NCBI GenBank assembly: GCA_035693105.1
Contig: DASSHC010000119.1
Span: 1 to 5,860, forward strand
Reading direction: 5' to 3'
Source: DASSHC01 sp035693105
Lineage (GTDB): Bacteria; Chloroflexota; Chloroflexia; Thermomicrobiales; Thermomicrobiaceae
Length of the DNA: 5,860 nucleotides
Of the stretch, positions 1 through 5,738 are shown piece by piece. The position numbers were made by a program, and so were the translations under genes. Below the pieces are notes generated by a model, which had not been told where the DNA came from, did not search any database, and was given only the letters and a program-made list of their open reading frames with translations. How positions within the stretch are numbered: the stretch's first letter is position 1; each line of letters begins with the position of its first letter.

Positions 1-541
1 AACCCGCATTGGGTCGCGCTCTGCCAGGGAACGCTCGCACGGTGGGCGATGGAACTGGGTCAGTTCGAGCGCGCCACTTGCTTGCTGCAGGAGGCGCTCG
101 CCACCTGTCGCCGTCTCGGGCACGACTGGGGCGCCACCCTGGCGCTCAACTGGCTCGGCCACGTCGACATAGCGATGGGCGACAATGCGAACGCGCTCGT
201 CCGCCTCCGCGAAAGCCTGAAGCTCTCTACCGAAGAGCAGGACCCGATGCAAGTCGCGCTGACGCTCATCGATATCACGGTCCCGCTGGCGCGCAGCGGC
301 AATACGCGGCAAGCCGTCCGCCTCCTGGCGGCGGCCGAGTCGTGCCTGGAAGAGATGGCTTTGACGCTCGCTCATTCGCAGCAGGCCATCCATCAGGAGG
401 TCACGACAGCCGCGCGCGGCGCTGGGCGAGCAGGCGACGCGGATCCTCTGGGGCGCCGGCCGGCGGCTCTCGCTGGAAGACATTACCGCCGAGCTGGGCA
501 GCGATGATCCTTTGCCGGTAACCGCGGGGGCCGTTGGTTAG
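1..541 (+). CDS. C-terminal part of a TPR-rich ATPase/LuxR-type regulator (5' partial, frameshifted)
   Basis: The frame is open from the first base (codons starting at position 1), so the gene begins outside the window; the ATG at 49 is internal. The visible part is helical with TPR-like repeats (for example GDNANALVRLRESL). It then has LLAAAESCLEEM, resembling the LLGAAEALRE-type segment near the end of large NB-ARC/TPR regulators. After about position 411 this frame degenerates into Arg/Gly/Ala-rich sequence and stops at 507. The frame starting at 419 continues the expected family ending instead, reading ALGEQATRILWGAGRRLSL then EDITAELG, and stops at 539-541. One surplus base in the CGCGCGCGG run (412-419) explains the switch. 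No LuxR-type helix-turn-helix follows, so any DNA-binding domain would have to be N-terminal or lost. Family assignment is inferred from the C-terminal pattern only. The frameshift may be a real mutation or a sequencing error. Confidence 0.6.
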
Positions 542-1674
542 CTTGCCTGCGTGCCTCCAGGGTTGAAGCGGCTGGGCAGGAAGGGCTGCAGCAGCGGGTC
601 GACGCGTCCGCTCAGGAGCGAGGTGGCGACCAGCTCGGCGCTAGCGGGCGCCTCCTTGGCGCCGGTGCGGAAGTGCCCGGCGGCCACCCAGAGGCCCTCG
701 TAGCCCGGCACCGGGCCCATGATCGGCTCGCCGTCGGCCGTGGCCGGGCGCAGGCCGGTCCACGACGAGACCAGCTCACCCCGCGGCAGGCTGGGGCAGA
801 GCGTGCCCGCCAGGTCGATCAGCCAGGCCACCGCCTCACCAGTCACGCGCCGGTCGAACCCCGCCTCCTCCTCGGTCGCGGCCGCCGTCACCGTGCCGTC
901 GAGCCGGGGCAGGATGTAGCCGCCGCGGCCGGAGATGATGTGGCTGGGCGGCGTGGGCGCCCCGGCGAAGGCGATCAATTGCCCCTTGACCGGGCGCGTC
1001 GGCAGATCGATCCCCAGCGACTGGCTGAGCCCGCCCGTCCAGGCGCCGGCCGCCAGCACCACCGTGCCGCCCGGCACCAATCCCTGCGTGGTGCGCACCC
1101 CGGTGACGCGCGTCCCCTCGTGGGTGACCTCCTCGACCGGCACATCGGACATGATCGCCGCGCCGCGGCGGCTGGCCGCCATCGCCAGCGCCTCGGTCAG
1201 CCGCTGCACCCGCAGCGCGCCGACATCGGGCGCGAACCAGGCCGCGGTCAGCTGCCCGGTCAGGGCTGGCTCCAGCCGCCGCGCCGCCTCCGGGTCCAGC
1301 GATTCCACCCGAAAGCCGAGGCTCTGCTGCCACTCGGCCAGCCGGTTGACCTCCGCCGCGCCGGCCTCATCGACCGCCACCAGCAGATTGCCGGGCCGCT
1401 GGTACTCGATCGCCACGCCGGTCTCGCTCTCCAGTTGCTCGACGAGCGCCGGATAGCGCTCGCGGCTGCGGCGGGTGATCTCGACACGCTCGCGCGGCAT
1501 GTTCAGGCGGTTGGGGTAGGAGATGATCCCCGCCGAGGCCCAGGAGGCTTCCCCGCCGATCGGCCCGCGCTCGACGATCGCGACTCGCTGGCCGCGCCGC
1601 GCCAATTCGTAGGCCACCGCCGCGCCGAGCAGCCCCCCGCCGACAATCACCACGTCGAACGCCTGCATCCCCAC
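538..1674 (-). CDS. thiO: FAD-dependent glycine oxidase-like enzyme (DAO family, ThiO-like)
   Basis: Predicted flavoprotein amine oxidase of the D-amino-acid oxidase fold, about 378 residues (Bacillus subtilis glycine oxidase is 369). The N-terminus carries the Rossmann FAD motif GGGLLG (residues 12-17) and the ribose-binding acidic end VERG (34-37), then EASWASAG (42-49). Three residues match the B. subtilis active site (Tyr246, Arg302, Arg329) with identical spacing: Tyr253 in GGYILPR, Arg309 in GLRPATADG, Arg336 in GHFRTG. ThiO oxidises glycine to iminoacetate for the thiazole of thiamine. No other thiamine gene is visible, so sarcosine or another small amine remains possible. The start chosen is GTG at 1672-1674, with GGAGGT (1684-1689) nine bases upstream; ATG at 1666-1668 is an alternative. 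The longer frame opening at 1725 is unlikely because that ATG overlaps the predicted -10 box. No signal peptide; cytoplasmic. It converges on the upstream plus-strand gene, with overlapping stops. Confidence 0.88.
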   Translation of the reverse strand: MGMQAFDVVIVGGGLLGAAVAYELARRGQRVAIVERGPIGGEASWASAGIISYPNRLNMPRERVEITRRSRERYPALVEQLESETGVAIEYQRPGNLLVAVDEAGAAEVNRLAEWQQSLGFRVESLDPEAARRLEPALTGQLTAAWFAPDVGALRVQRLTEALAMAASRRGAAIMSDVPVEEVTHEGTRVTGVRTTQGLVPGGTVVLAAGAWTGGLSQSLGIDLPTRPVKGQLIAFAGAPTPPSHIISGRGGYILPRLDGTVTAAATEEEAGFDRRVTGEAVAWLIDLAGTLCPSLPRGELVSSWTGLRPATADGEPIMGPVPGYEGLWVAAGHFRTGAKEAPASAELVATSLLSGRVDPLLQPFLPSRFNPGGTQAS

Positions 1675-1683
1675 GCCGCTCTC

Positions 1684-1689
1684 ACCTCC
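1684..1689 (-). promoter_or_regulatory. Ribosome binding site deciding the oxidase start
   Basis: GGAGGT on the minus strand lies nine bases before GTG 1672-1674 but fifteen before ATG 1666-1668. The GTG is therefore the better-placed start. Both lie two codons apart, immediately before the first beta strand of the FAD domain. Confidence 0.55.
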
Positions 1690-1723
1690 AACCTCAGCCA
1701 GTCCCGCCGGCACCAACGCTCTC

Positions 1724-1753
1724 ATTACAAACCAGCCGGCACGCTCCGGTCAA
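1724..1753 (-). promoter_or_regulatory. Sigma70-type promoter for the glycine oxidase gene
   Basis: On the minus strand, TTGACC (1748-1753) and TGTAAT (1724-1729) are separated by 18 bases. Each hexamer matches the consensus at five of six positions. Transcription would start near 1717, giving a leader of about 40 bases before the GTG start. The -35 box forms one arm of a small inverted repeat, GGTC-AATC-GACC (plus strand 1748-1759), which could be an operator. The site lies in the 117-base gap after the TPM-DUF2207 gene, suggesting the oxidase is transcribed independently of it. Confidence 0.55.
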
Positions 1754-1791
1754 TCGACCAACACTCCTCACTTTGTCTCCCCCTCTCGCGC

Positions 1792-3309
1792 TTAGAAGCT
1801 TCCACCCGCCGAGCCGCCACCGGAGGACGCGCCGCCACCGCTCCCGCCGCTGCTCGACGGCGTGACCGAAGAATGGAAGGCGTGCCAGGTGTTGTAGTAG
1901 TGCGTCCGCTGGCCCGGCGTGCCGGAGGTCAGCGTACGGCTGAGCCAGGCGGGGTTGTAGCCAGACTTTTCCGCCTCTTTCAAACGGTGGTCGAATGCGC
2001 CCGCTACACCGAGCGCCACGGCGAAGGGGAAGACGGTATCGAGGTCGAGGTCGGCGCCGTGGATCGGTCCCTTGGCGGCCGACTTGATCCCCTTGCGGTA
2101 GCCGCGCCAGTCGGCGGCCAGCTTCTCGCCCGCCGCGCTGGTCGCCGGTAGGCTGTACGCCGCCCAGATAGCCGCCGCCCCGGCCAGCGCCAGCAGGACG
2201 ATGCTCAGCGCGCTCCATTGGTCGTGGAGACCGCCCAACACCCGCCAGAGCCCGAACGCGGCCAGCAGCGCGAAGCCTCCGGCGATGTAGCCGGGGTTAC
2301 GCCGCGCGCCGATCCCCGGGTCGAAGAGCCCCTGCTCCTCCAGGCTCTGCTCCAGGTCCTCCTGCGCCTGCTTCCACTCGCGCCGGAGCGAGCCCAGCCG
2401 GCCACTGGAGACCACGCTGTCGGGCGTGGCCTCGATCGCCAGCTGATCCCAGAGCTGCCGCTCCATGGGCGCTTTGGCGACTCTGGCATCGAGCAGCCGA
2501 ATCTGGGCCTTGTGGTGCTCAGCCGGATCGATGCTCAACGCGCCCCGGCGCGCCAGATCGAGCAGCGTCGCCTCCATCAACCGGTCGCTGACCCGCCCAT
2601 CGACGAGCGCCCCCGCCATGGCGGGTGAGAGGTCTGCCGGGGGCGTGGTGGTCGGCGGAGCATCGATGCCGCGCGCCAGGCGCGACTGCCGCACGCGCCA
2701 GGCGACCAATCCGACCAGCGCGGCACCCACCACGGCCAGCCCTTCGAGCGGCTCGCGCAGGTACTTCATGAGCGTTGCCGCACGGTTTGAGGGAATCTTC
2801 CCGAACTGGAGCTGGTGCGCCACGGCGTCCAGGCCGGCGGCCAGCGCGCCGTAAAGGTCGTCGCTCTTCAGCCGCGGCGCCATCGATGTGTCGTAGATCG
2901 ACTGCAGCTCGGACTTGGGCAGCTTGCCGCCCTGGTAGTGCGTGGCCCCGGCGTAGAGCGCGGCGTGGCCGTGAACCGGGCTCAGCGAGCTGAGGTTGAC
3001 GAAGATCACCAACCCGTCGCGCGCACCCGGCGCCGACTCGACATCCCACTCATCCATCAAGACCTGGGCGTCGGCAGCCGTCGCGCCGTCGCTGACATTC
3101 CGCATCTGAATGTAGACGATCGTCGGCGCGCCCGCCTGATCGACCAGCGCCGCCCGGTGCTCGAGATCGCGCACCTGAGCGGGCGTCAGCAGGCCCGACC
3201 GGTCGTAGATGTGCTGGCCAGGCGCCGGTGTGCCGTAGCTGCTGTCCGCCCGTGCGGCCAGCGGCAGGCAGAGAAACAGGAGGATCACCAGCCACGCGCG
3301 CCGCATCAT
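1792..3309 (-). CDS. Secreted/membrane TPM-domain protein with DUF2207-type C-terminal half
   Basis: About 505 residues from ATG 3307-3309. Residues 1-21 form a Sec signal peptide: MMRR, a hydrophobic core, then cleavage near ARA/DSS. Residues 35-168 resemble a TPM (TLP18.3/Psb32/MOLO-1) domain, with YDRSGLLTPAQV at its start and DGLVIFVNLS in the core. One membrane segment follows (about 190-205). Then comes a DUF2207-like cytosolic part (about 224-261, PADLSPAMAGALVDGRVSD then LMEATLLDLARRGAL), two more membrane segments (about 340-357 and 366-387), and the FPFAVALGV motif (427-435) typical of the DUF2207 C-terminus. The end is a Gly/Ser tail finishing GGSF, as in many proteins of this group. 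The function is unknown; the topology suggests an extracytoplasmic TPM domain. The start is chosen from the signal peptide and a weak AGGGGG Shine-Dalgarno. In-frame starts upstream at 3342 and 3447 lack one, and 3447 lies within the palindromic repeat region. Confidence 0.85.
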   Translation of the reverse strand: MMRRAWLVILLFLCLPLAARADSSYGTPAPGQHIYDRSGLLTPAQVRDLEHRAALVDQAGAPTIVYIQMRNVSDGATAADAQVLMDEWDVESAPGARDGLVIFVNLSSLSPVHGHAALYAGATHYQGGKLPKSELQSIYDTSMAPRLKSDDLYGALAAGLDAVAHQLQFGKIPSNRAATLMKYLREPLEGLAVVGAALVGLVAWRVRQSRLARGIDAPPTTTPPADLSPAMAGALVDGRVSDRLMEATLLDLARRGALSIDPAEHHKAQIRLLDARVAKAPMERQLWDQLAIEATPDSVVSSGRLGSLRREWKQAQEDLEQSLEEQGLFDPGIGARRNPGYIAGGFALLAAFGLWRVLGGLHDQWSALSIVLLALAGAAAIWAAYSLPATSAAGEKLAADWRGYRKGIKSAAKGPIHGADLDLDTVFPFAVALGVAGAFDHRLKEAEKSGYNPAWLSRTLTSGTPGQRTHYYNTWHAFHSSVTPSSSGGSGGGASSGGGSAGGSF

Positions 3310-3415
3310 GCCCGCCCCCTTGTTCGCAGTGTCGCGCTGCATTCGGCGTAGTCTGCCGCATAGCGCACGGGCGTCAAGATGCGGCGGGCCATCATTCCTG
3401 GCCAGTGTTGACACG

Positions 3416-3441
3416 GTGACGTACGACGAGGATGTGACGTA
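3416..3441. repeat. Short direct repeat GTGACGTA x2
   Basis: GTGACGTA occurs at 3416-3423 and again at 3434-3441, spaced 18 bases start to start, about 110-130 bases upstream of the TPM gene start. The small palindrome GTGTTGACAC (3405-3414) is adjacent. This could be a regulator-binding site for the TPM gene or debris at the edge of the palindromic element. The sequence alone does not decide. Confidence 0.35.
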
Positions 3442-3447
3442 GGGCAC

Positions 3448-3584
3448 GACGGATCCCTCGACTGCGCTCGGGATGACAGGGTTAAATTGGGGCCGACGAC
3501 AAAGACGTGCCTTGTCCGATAGGCACCACCCCTACCCCGATCATCCCGAGCGCAGTCGAGGGATCCGTCCTCACCCGGCACCCA
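3448..3584. repeat. Palindromic dispersed repeat element, copy 1 (MITE/REP-like)
   Basis: A perfect 29-base inverted repeat, 3448-3476 against 3541-3569, encloses a 64-base centre. The arms contain GGATCCCTCGACTGCGCTCG and its complement. The right arm plus its outer flank (3541-3584) is identical over 44 bases, in reverse complement, to 5739-5782 in copy 2. The left arm and part of the centre (3451-3512) also match copy 2 in direct orientation (5757-5818) at about 58 of 62 positions. No transposase is encoded. No clear target-site duplication was found. It lies between divergent genes. Confidence 0.85.
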
Positions 3585-3594
3585 ACTCACGCAT

Positions 3595-3621
3595 TGGACA
3601 GGCCTTCCGCCCTGCTACAAT
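3595..3621 (+). promoter_or_regulatory. Extended -10 sigma70 promoter for the dipeptidase-methyltransferase operon
   Basis: TGGACA (3595-3600; the overlapping TTGGAC is an alternative) is followed after 15 bases by TACAAT (3616-3621), which is one mismatch from TATAAT. The -10 box is preceded by TG in the extended arrangement TGCTACAAT. The predicted start near 3628 gives a leader of about 30 bases that ends in a strong ribosome binding site. The promoter lies just outside the palindromic element, about 11 bases beyond its conserved 44-base unit. Confidence 0.6.
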
Positions 3622-3645
3622 CGCCTGGTCTGCACGCTCGCAACG

Positions 3646-3653
3646 AAGGAGGT
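3646..3653 (+). promoter_or_regulatory. Strong ribosome binding site AAGGAGGT
   Basis: AAGGAGGT, a near-perfect match to the anti-Shine-Dalgarno sequence, ends four bases before ATG 3658-3660. It fixes the start of the dipeptidase-family gene and suggests good translation of the operon's first gene. Confidence 0.85.
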
Positions 3654-3657
3654 CATC

Positions 3658-4848
3658 ATGCCGGTCGGTGCCAAAGCCAGCCTGTCGCCGCAGGAGGCGC
3701 GGCAGCTCCACCAGCAGGCGCTGGTGATCGATACGCAACAGCCGCCGATCACCTCCGGCATCGTCTTCACCCCCGGCATGCGCGCGAAGCTCGCCGAGCT
3801 GGCCGAGCAGGGGCGCACCCGCGCCGAGGCGGGGCCGGTGCTGGAGCGGACGCTAGTGCACGAGATCGAGCGCTCGCCCGAGGCGCGCGAGATCTATCTC
3901 GACATGTGGCGGCGCTCCGGCGTCACTGCGGCCTGCGGCACCTTCTCCGGGCCGGACCGGCTGGAGACCGCCTTCGCCAACGCCGTGCGCAAGATCGCCA
4001 ACGCCCAGGCGATCGCCACCGCCCTTGAGGGCCATGTTTCGATCGCGCGCCGAGCCGCCGACATCGAGCAAGCGCAGCGCGACAACACACACGCCATCAT
4101 CATCGACTTCCAGAACACGATCGCCTTCGGCGACGAGATGAACCGCATCGACCTCTTCCACGGGCTCGGCCTGCGCATGGTGCAGCTCACCTACAACCTG
4201 CAGAACCTGGTGGGCGACGGCTGCACCGAGACCTACCAGGGCGGGTTGACCTACTTCGGCCGCGAGGTGGTCACGCGGCTCAACGAGCTGAAGATCCTGG
4301 TCGACGTCAGCCACTGCAGCGAGCAGGTCGGCTGGGACGCCATGGAAGTCTCGACCGCGCCGGTGATCGTCTCCCACTCGACCAGCAAGGCGGTTGCCTA
4401 TCACGATCGCGGCAAGACCGACGAGCTGGCGCGCGCCATCGCCGACCAGGGCGGCTACTTCGGCGTGGTGGTCGTGCCGGGCTTCATCCGTGAAACGCCA
4501 GGCGCCTCGATGGCCGACGTGGTGCGCCAGGTGGAGCATCTGGTCGATGTCTGCGGCATCGACCACGTCGGCATCGGCACCGACAAGGCCGGCCCCGGCC
4601 CGAGCACCAGCTCGCTCGTCGAATACCCCGCCTCGATGCCCGCCAACTTGCCGGGCGAGTTCAATCGGGGCGGCTTCCGCAACCAGGAGCACCGTCTGAC
4701 CGACGAGTACAACACCGAAGGCTTCGAGCGCTTTGGCGACTGGCCAAACATCACCGTGGCGCTGGCCGAGGCCGGCTTCAACGAGGACGAGCTGCGCAAG
4801 ATCCTGGGGCTGAACTACCTGCGGGTCTTCCGCGAGGTGGTGGGATAA
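3658..4848 (+). CDS. Divergent peptidase M19 (membrane dipeptidase) family protein
   Basis: A 396-residue protein with the renal-dipeptidase (M19) TIM-barrel pattern and no signal peptide. Conserved positions match human DPEP1 with identical spacing: His219 (in DVSH, DPEP1 His198), His240 (in SHSTS, His219), Arg251 (in HDRGK, Arg230) and Asp309 (in GIGTD, Asp288). However, the N-terminal HxD zinc motif (His20, Asp22) is replaced by Gln27 and Pro29 (VIDTQQPP). The bridging Glu125 corresponds to Gln152 in FQNT, 19 residues before the conserved GLR, as in DPEP1. The substrate-binding His152 corresponds to Tyr179. A normal binuclear zinc site is therefore unlikely. It may be a mononuclear hydrolase, a repurposed enzyme or a non-catalytic member. 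Family membership is secure from the spacing; dipeptidase activity is doubtful. It is the first gene of an operon with the methyltransferase, whose ATG overlaps its TAA. Confidence 0.88.
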   Translation: MPVGAKASLSPQEARQLHQQALVIDTQQPPITSGIVFTPGMRAKLAELAEQGRTRAEAGPVLERTLVHEIERSPEAREIYLDMWRRSGVTAACGTFSGPDRLETAFANAVRKIANAQAIATALEGHVSIARRAADIEQAQRDNTHAIIIDFQNTIAFGDEMNRIDLFHGLGLRMVQLTYNLQNLVGDGCTETYQGGLTYFGREVVTRLNELKILVDVSHCSEQVGWDAMEVSTAPVIVSHSTSKAVAYHDRGKTDELARAIADQGGYFGVVVVPGFIRETPGASMADVVRQVEHLVDVCGIDHVGIGTDKAGPGPSTSSLVEYPASMPANLPGEFNRGGFRNQEHRLTDEYNTEGFERFGDWPNITVALAEAGFNEDELRKILGLNYLRVFREVVG

Positions 4849-5705
4849 TGGCTAGGGAGGAGCAGCCCGGGCCGCTGGCCCCGCACCTGCAGCCCGACCC
4901 CGGCCTGCTGGGCCGCGAATGGGCCGCCCTGGTCGAGGCCGACCGCGAGCAGGTGGAACGTCTGCGCGAGATGCCCGCCGGGAGCGAGCACTGGGAAATC
5001 CTCGCGCCGCACTTCGTGGCCGACCCGCGCCGCCGGGACGATGCCATCCTCGACGCGCTGCGCGCCTGCAGCGGCCCGGAGCGCGTCTGGCTGGATGTCG
5101 GCGCCGGGGCCGGGCGCTACGCGCTGCCGCTGGCGCTTGCCAGCCGCCAGGTGATCGCGGTCGAGCCGAGCCCGGCCATGCGCGGGTTTCTGCTCGACGC
5201 CGCGCGCCAGCACGGCATCGCCAATCTCGACGTGCGCGCCGCCAGTTGGCCGGAGGGCGCGGCGGGGATCGAGGCCGACTACAGCCTGATGTCGCACGTC
5301 GGCTACGACGTGCCGGAGATCACCCGCTTCATCGATGCGCTGGAGGCCGCCACGCGCGCGCGCTGCTTCGCGCTCTTGATGGACCGTGTGCCCAATAGCG
5401 GCTTCGAGCACCTCTGGCGCGAGATCCACGGCGAGGAGCGCGTGCGCCTGCCGGCGGCGCGCGAGTTCGTCCACCTCCTGCTGACGCGCGGCGCGCTCCC
5501 CGAGCTGCGCGTCTTCCCCAGCGACCGGCACCCGTACTCGGAGGATGATGTCCGGCGAGACGCCCGCCGCCGCCTCTGGCTGCGCGAGGGCTCGGAGAAG
5601 GACCGCCAGGTGCAGGCGCTGCTCGACCAGGTGCTGACCGCCGGCGCGCAGGACTTCCAGCTCCCCAGCGCCGTCGCGCTGATCAGTTGGGCGCCACCGC
5701 GGTAG
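4848..5705 (+). CDS. Class I SAM-dependent methyltransferase
   Basis: A 285-residue cytoplasmic protein with a Rossmann methyltransferase core. Motif I is WLDVGAGAGRYALPLA (residues 81-96) with the DxGxGxG glycine loop. The acidic residue that would bind the SAM ribose is Glu106 in VIAVEPSPAM. Later core segments are ADYSLMSHVGYDV (143-155) and the strand RCFALLMDRV (172-181). About 75 residues before motif I form a charged helical lid, and the C-terminal third has an Arg-rich helix (236-246). The substrate cannot be read from the sequence. The start ATG overlaps the stop of the upstream M19 gene (TAATG, 4846-4850), and GAGGTGG lies just before it (4834-4840), so translational coupling is likely. 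This tie implies a shared function with the M19 protein, but I recognise no known pathway for the pair. Confidence 0.85.
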   Translation: MAREEQPGPLAPHLQPDPGLLGREWAALVEADREQVERLREMPAGSEHWEILAPHFVADPRRRDDAILDALRACSGPERVWLDVGAGAGRYALPLALASRQVIAVEPSPAMRGFLLDAARQHGIANLDVRAASWPEGAAGIEADYSLMSHVGYDVPEITRFIDALEAATRARCFALLMDRVPNSGFEHLWREIHGEERVRLPAAREFVHLLLTRGALPELRVFPSDRHPYSEDDVRRDARRRLWLREGSEKDRQVQALLDQVLTAGAQDFQLPSAVALISWAPPR

Positions 5706-5738
5706 ACGCGGGCACGGGGAAGTGGCTGTCGACAGCGC

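Larger units (their letters stand above)
3310..3657. other. Divergent intergenic region
   Basis: These 348 bases separate the minus-strand TPM gene from the plus-strand dipeptidase-family gene. They hold a pair of GTGACGTA direct repeats (3416-3441), a palindromic repeat element (3448-3584), and the promoter and ribosome binding site of the plus-strand operon. Only a poor minus-strand promoter candidate is visible for the TPM gene: TTGACG at 3373-3378 with no good -10 box. Open frames crossing this region are products of the repeat and are not supported as genes. Confidence 0.8.

Noticed and set aside
673..2151. A long plus-strand open frame (492 codons) antisense to the oxidase and TPM genes
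   Set aside because: It is Arg/Ala/Gly/Pro/His-rich without domain pattern and runs opposite two genes with clear family motifs. It is a GC-driven shadow frame.
3340..3378. TTGACG at 3373-3378 (minus) as a promoter for the TPM gene
   Set aside because: The -10 candidates at the right distance (AGACTA, GACTAC) match the consensus poorly, so it is not listed as a feature.
3408..3436. Perfect TTGACA (3408-3413) on the plus strand as a promoter
   Set aside because: No acceptable -10 box occurs 16-18 bases downstream, and a better promoter lies at 3595-3621 next to the gene.
3448..3584. The palindromic repeat as a CRISPR array
   Set aside because: There are only two inverted arms per copy and no regular spacing of direct repeats with unique spacers.
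3306..3590. Minus-strand open frame with translation containing LSSRAQSRDPS, and a similar one at 5303-5809
   Set aside because: Both are translations of the palindromic repeat running into neighbouring DNA. The shared peptide reflects the repeat, not protein homology.
3853..4692. A 279-codon minus-strand open frame inside the dipeptidase-family gene
   Set aside because: It is the mirror of a well-supported M19 coding sequence, has no motif of its own, and has no ribosome binding site argument.
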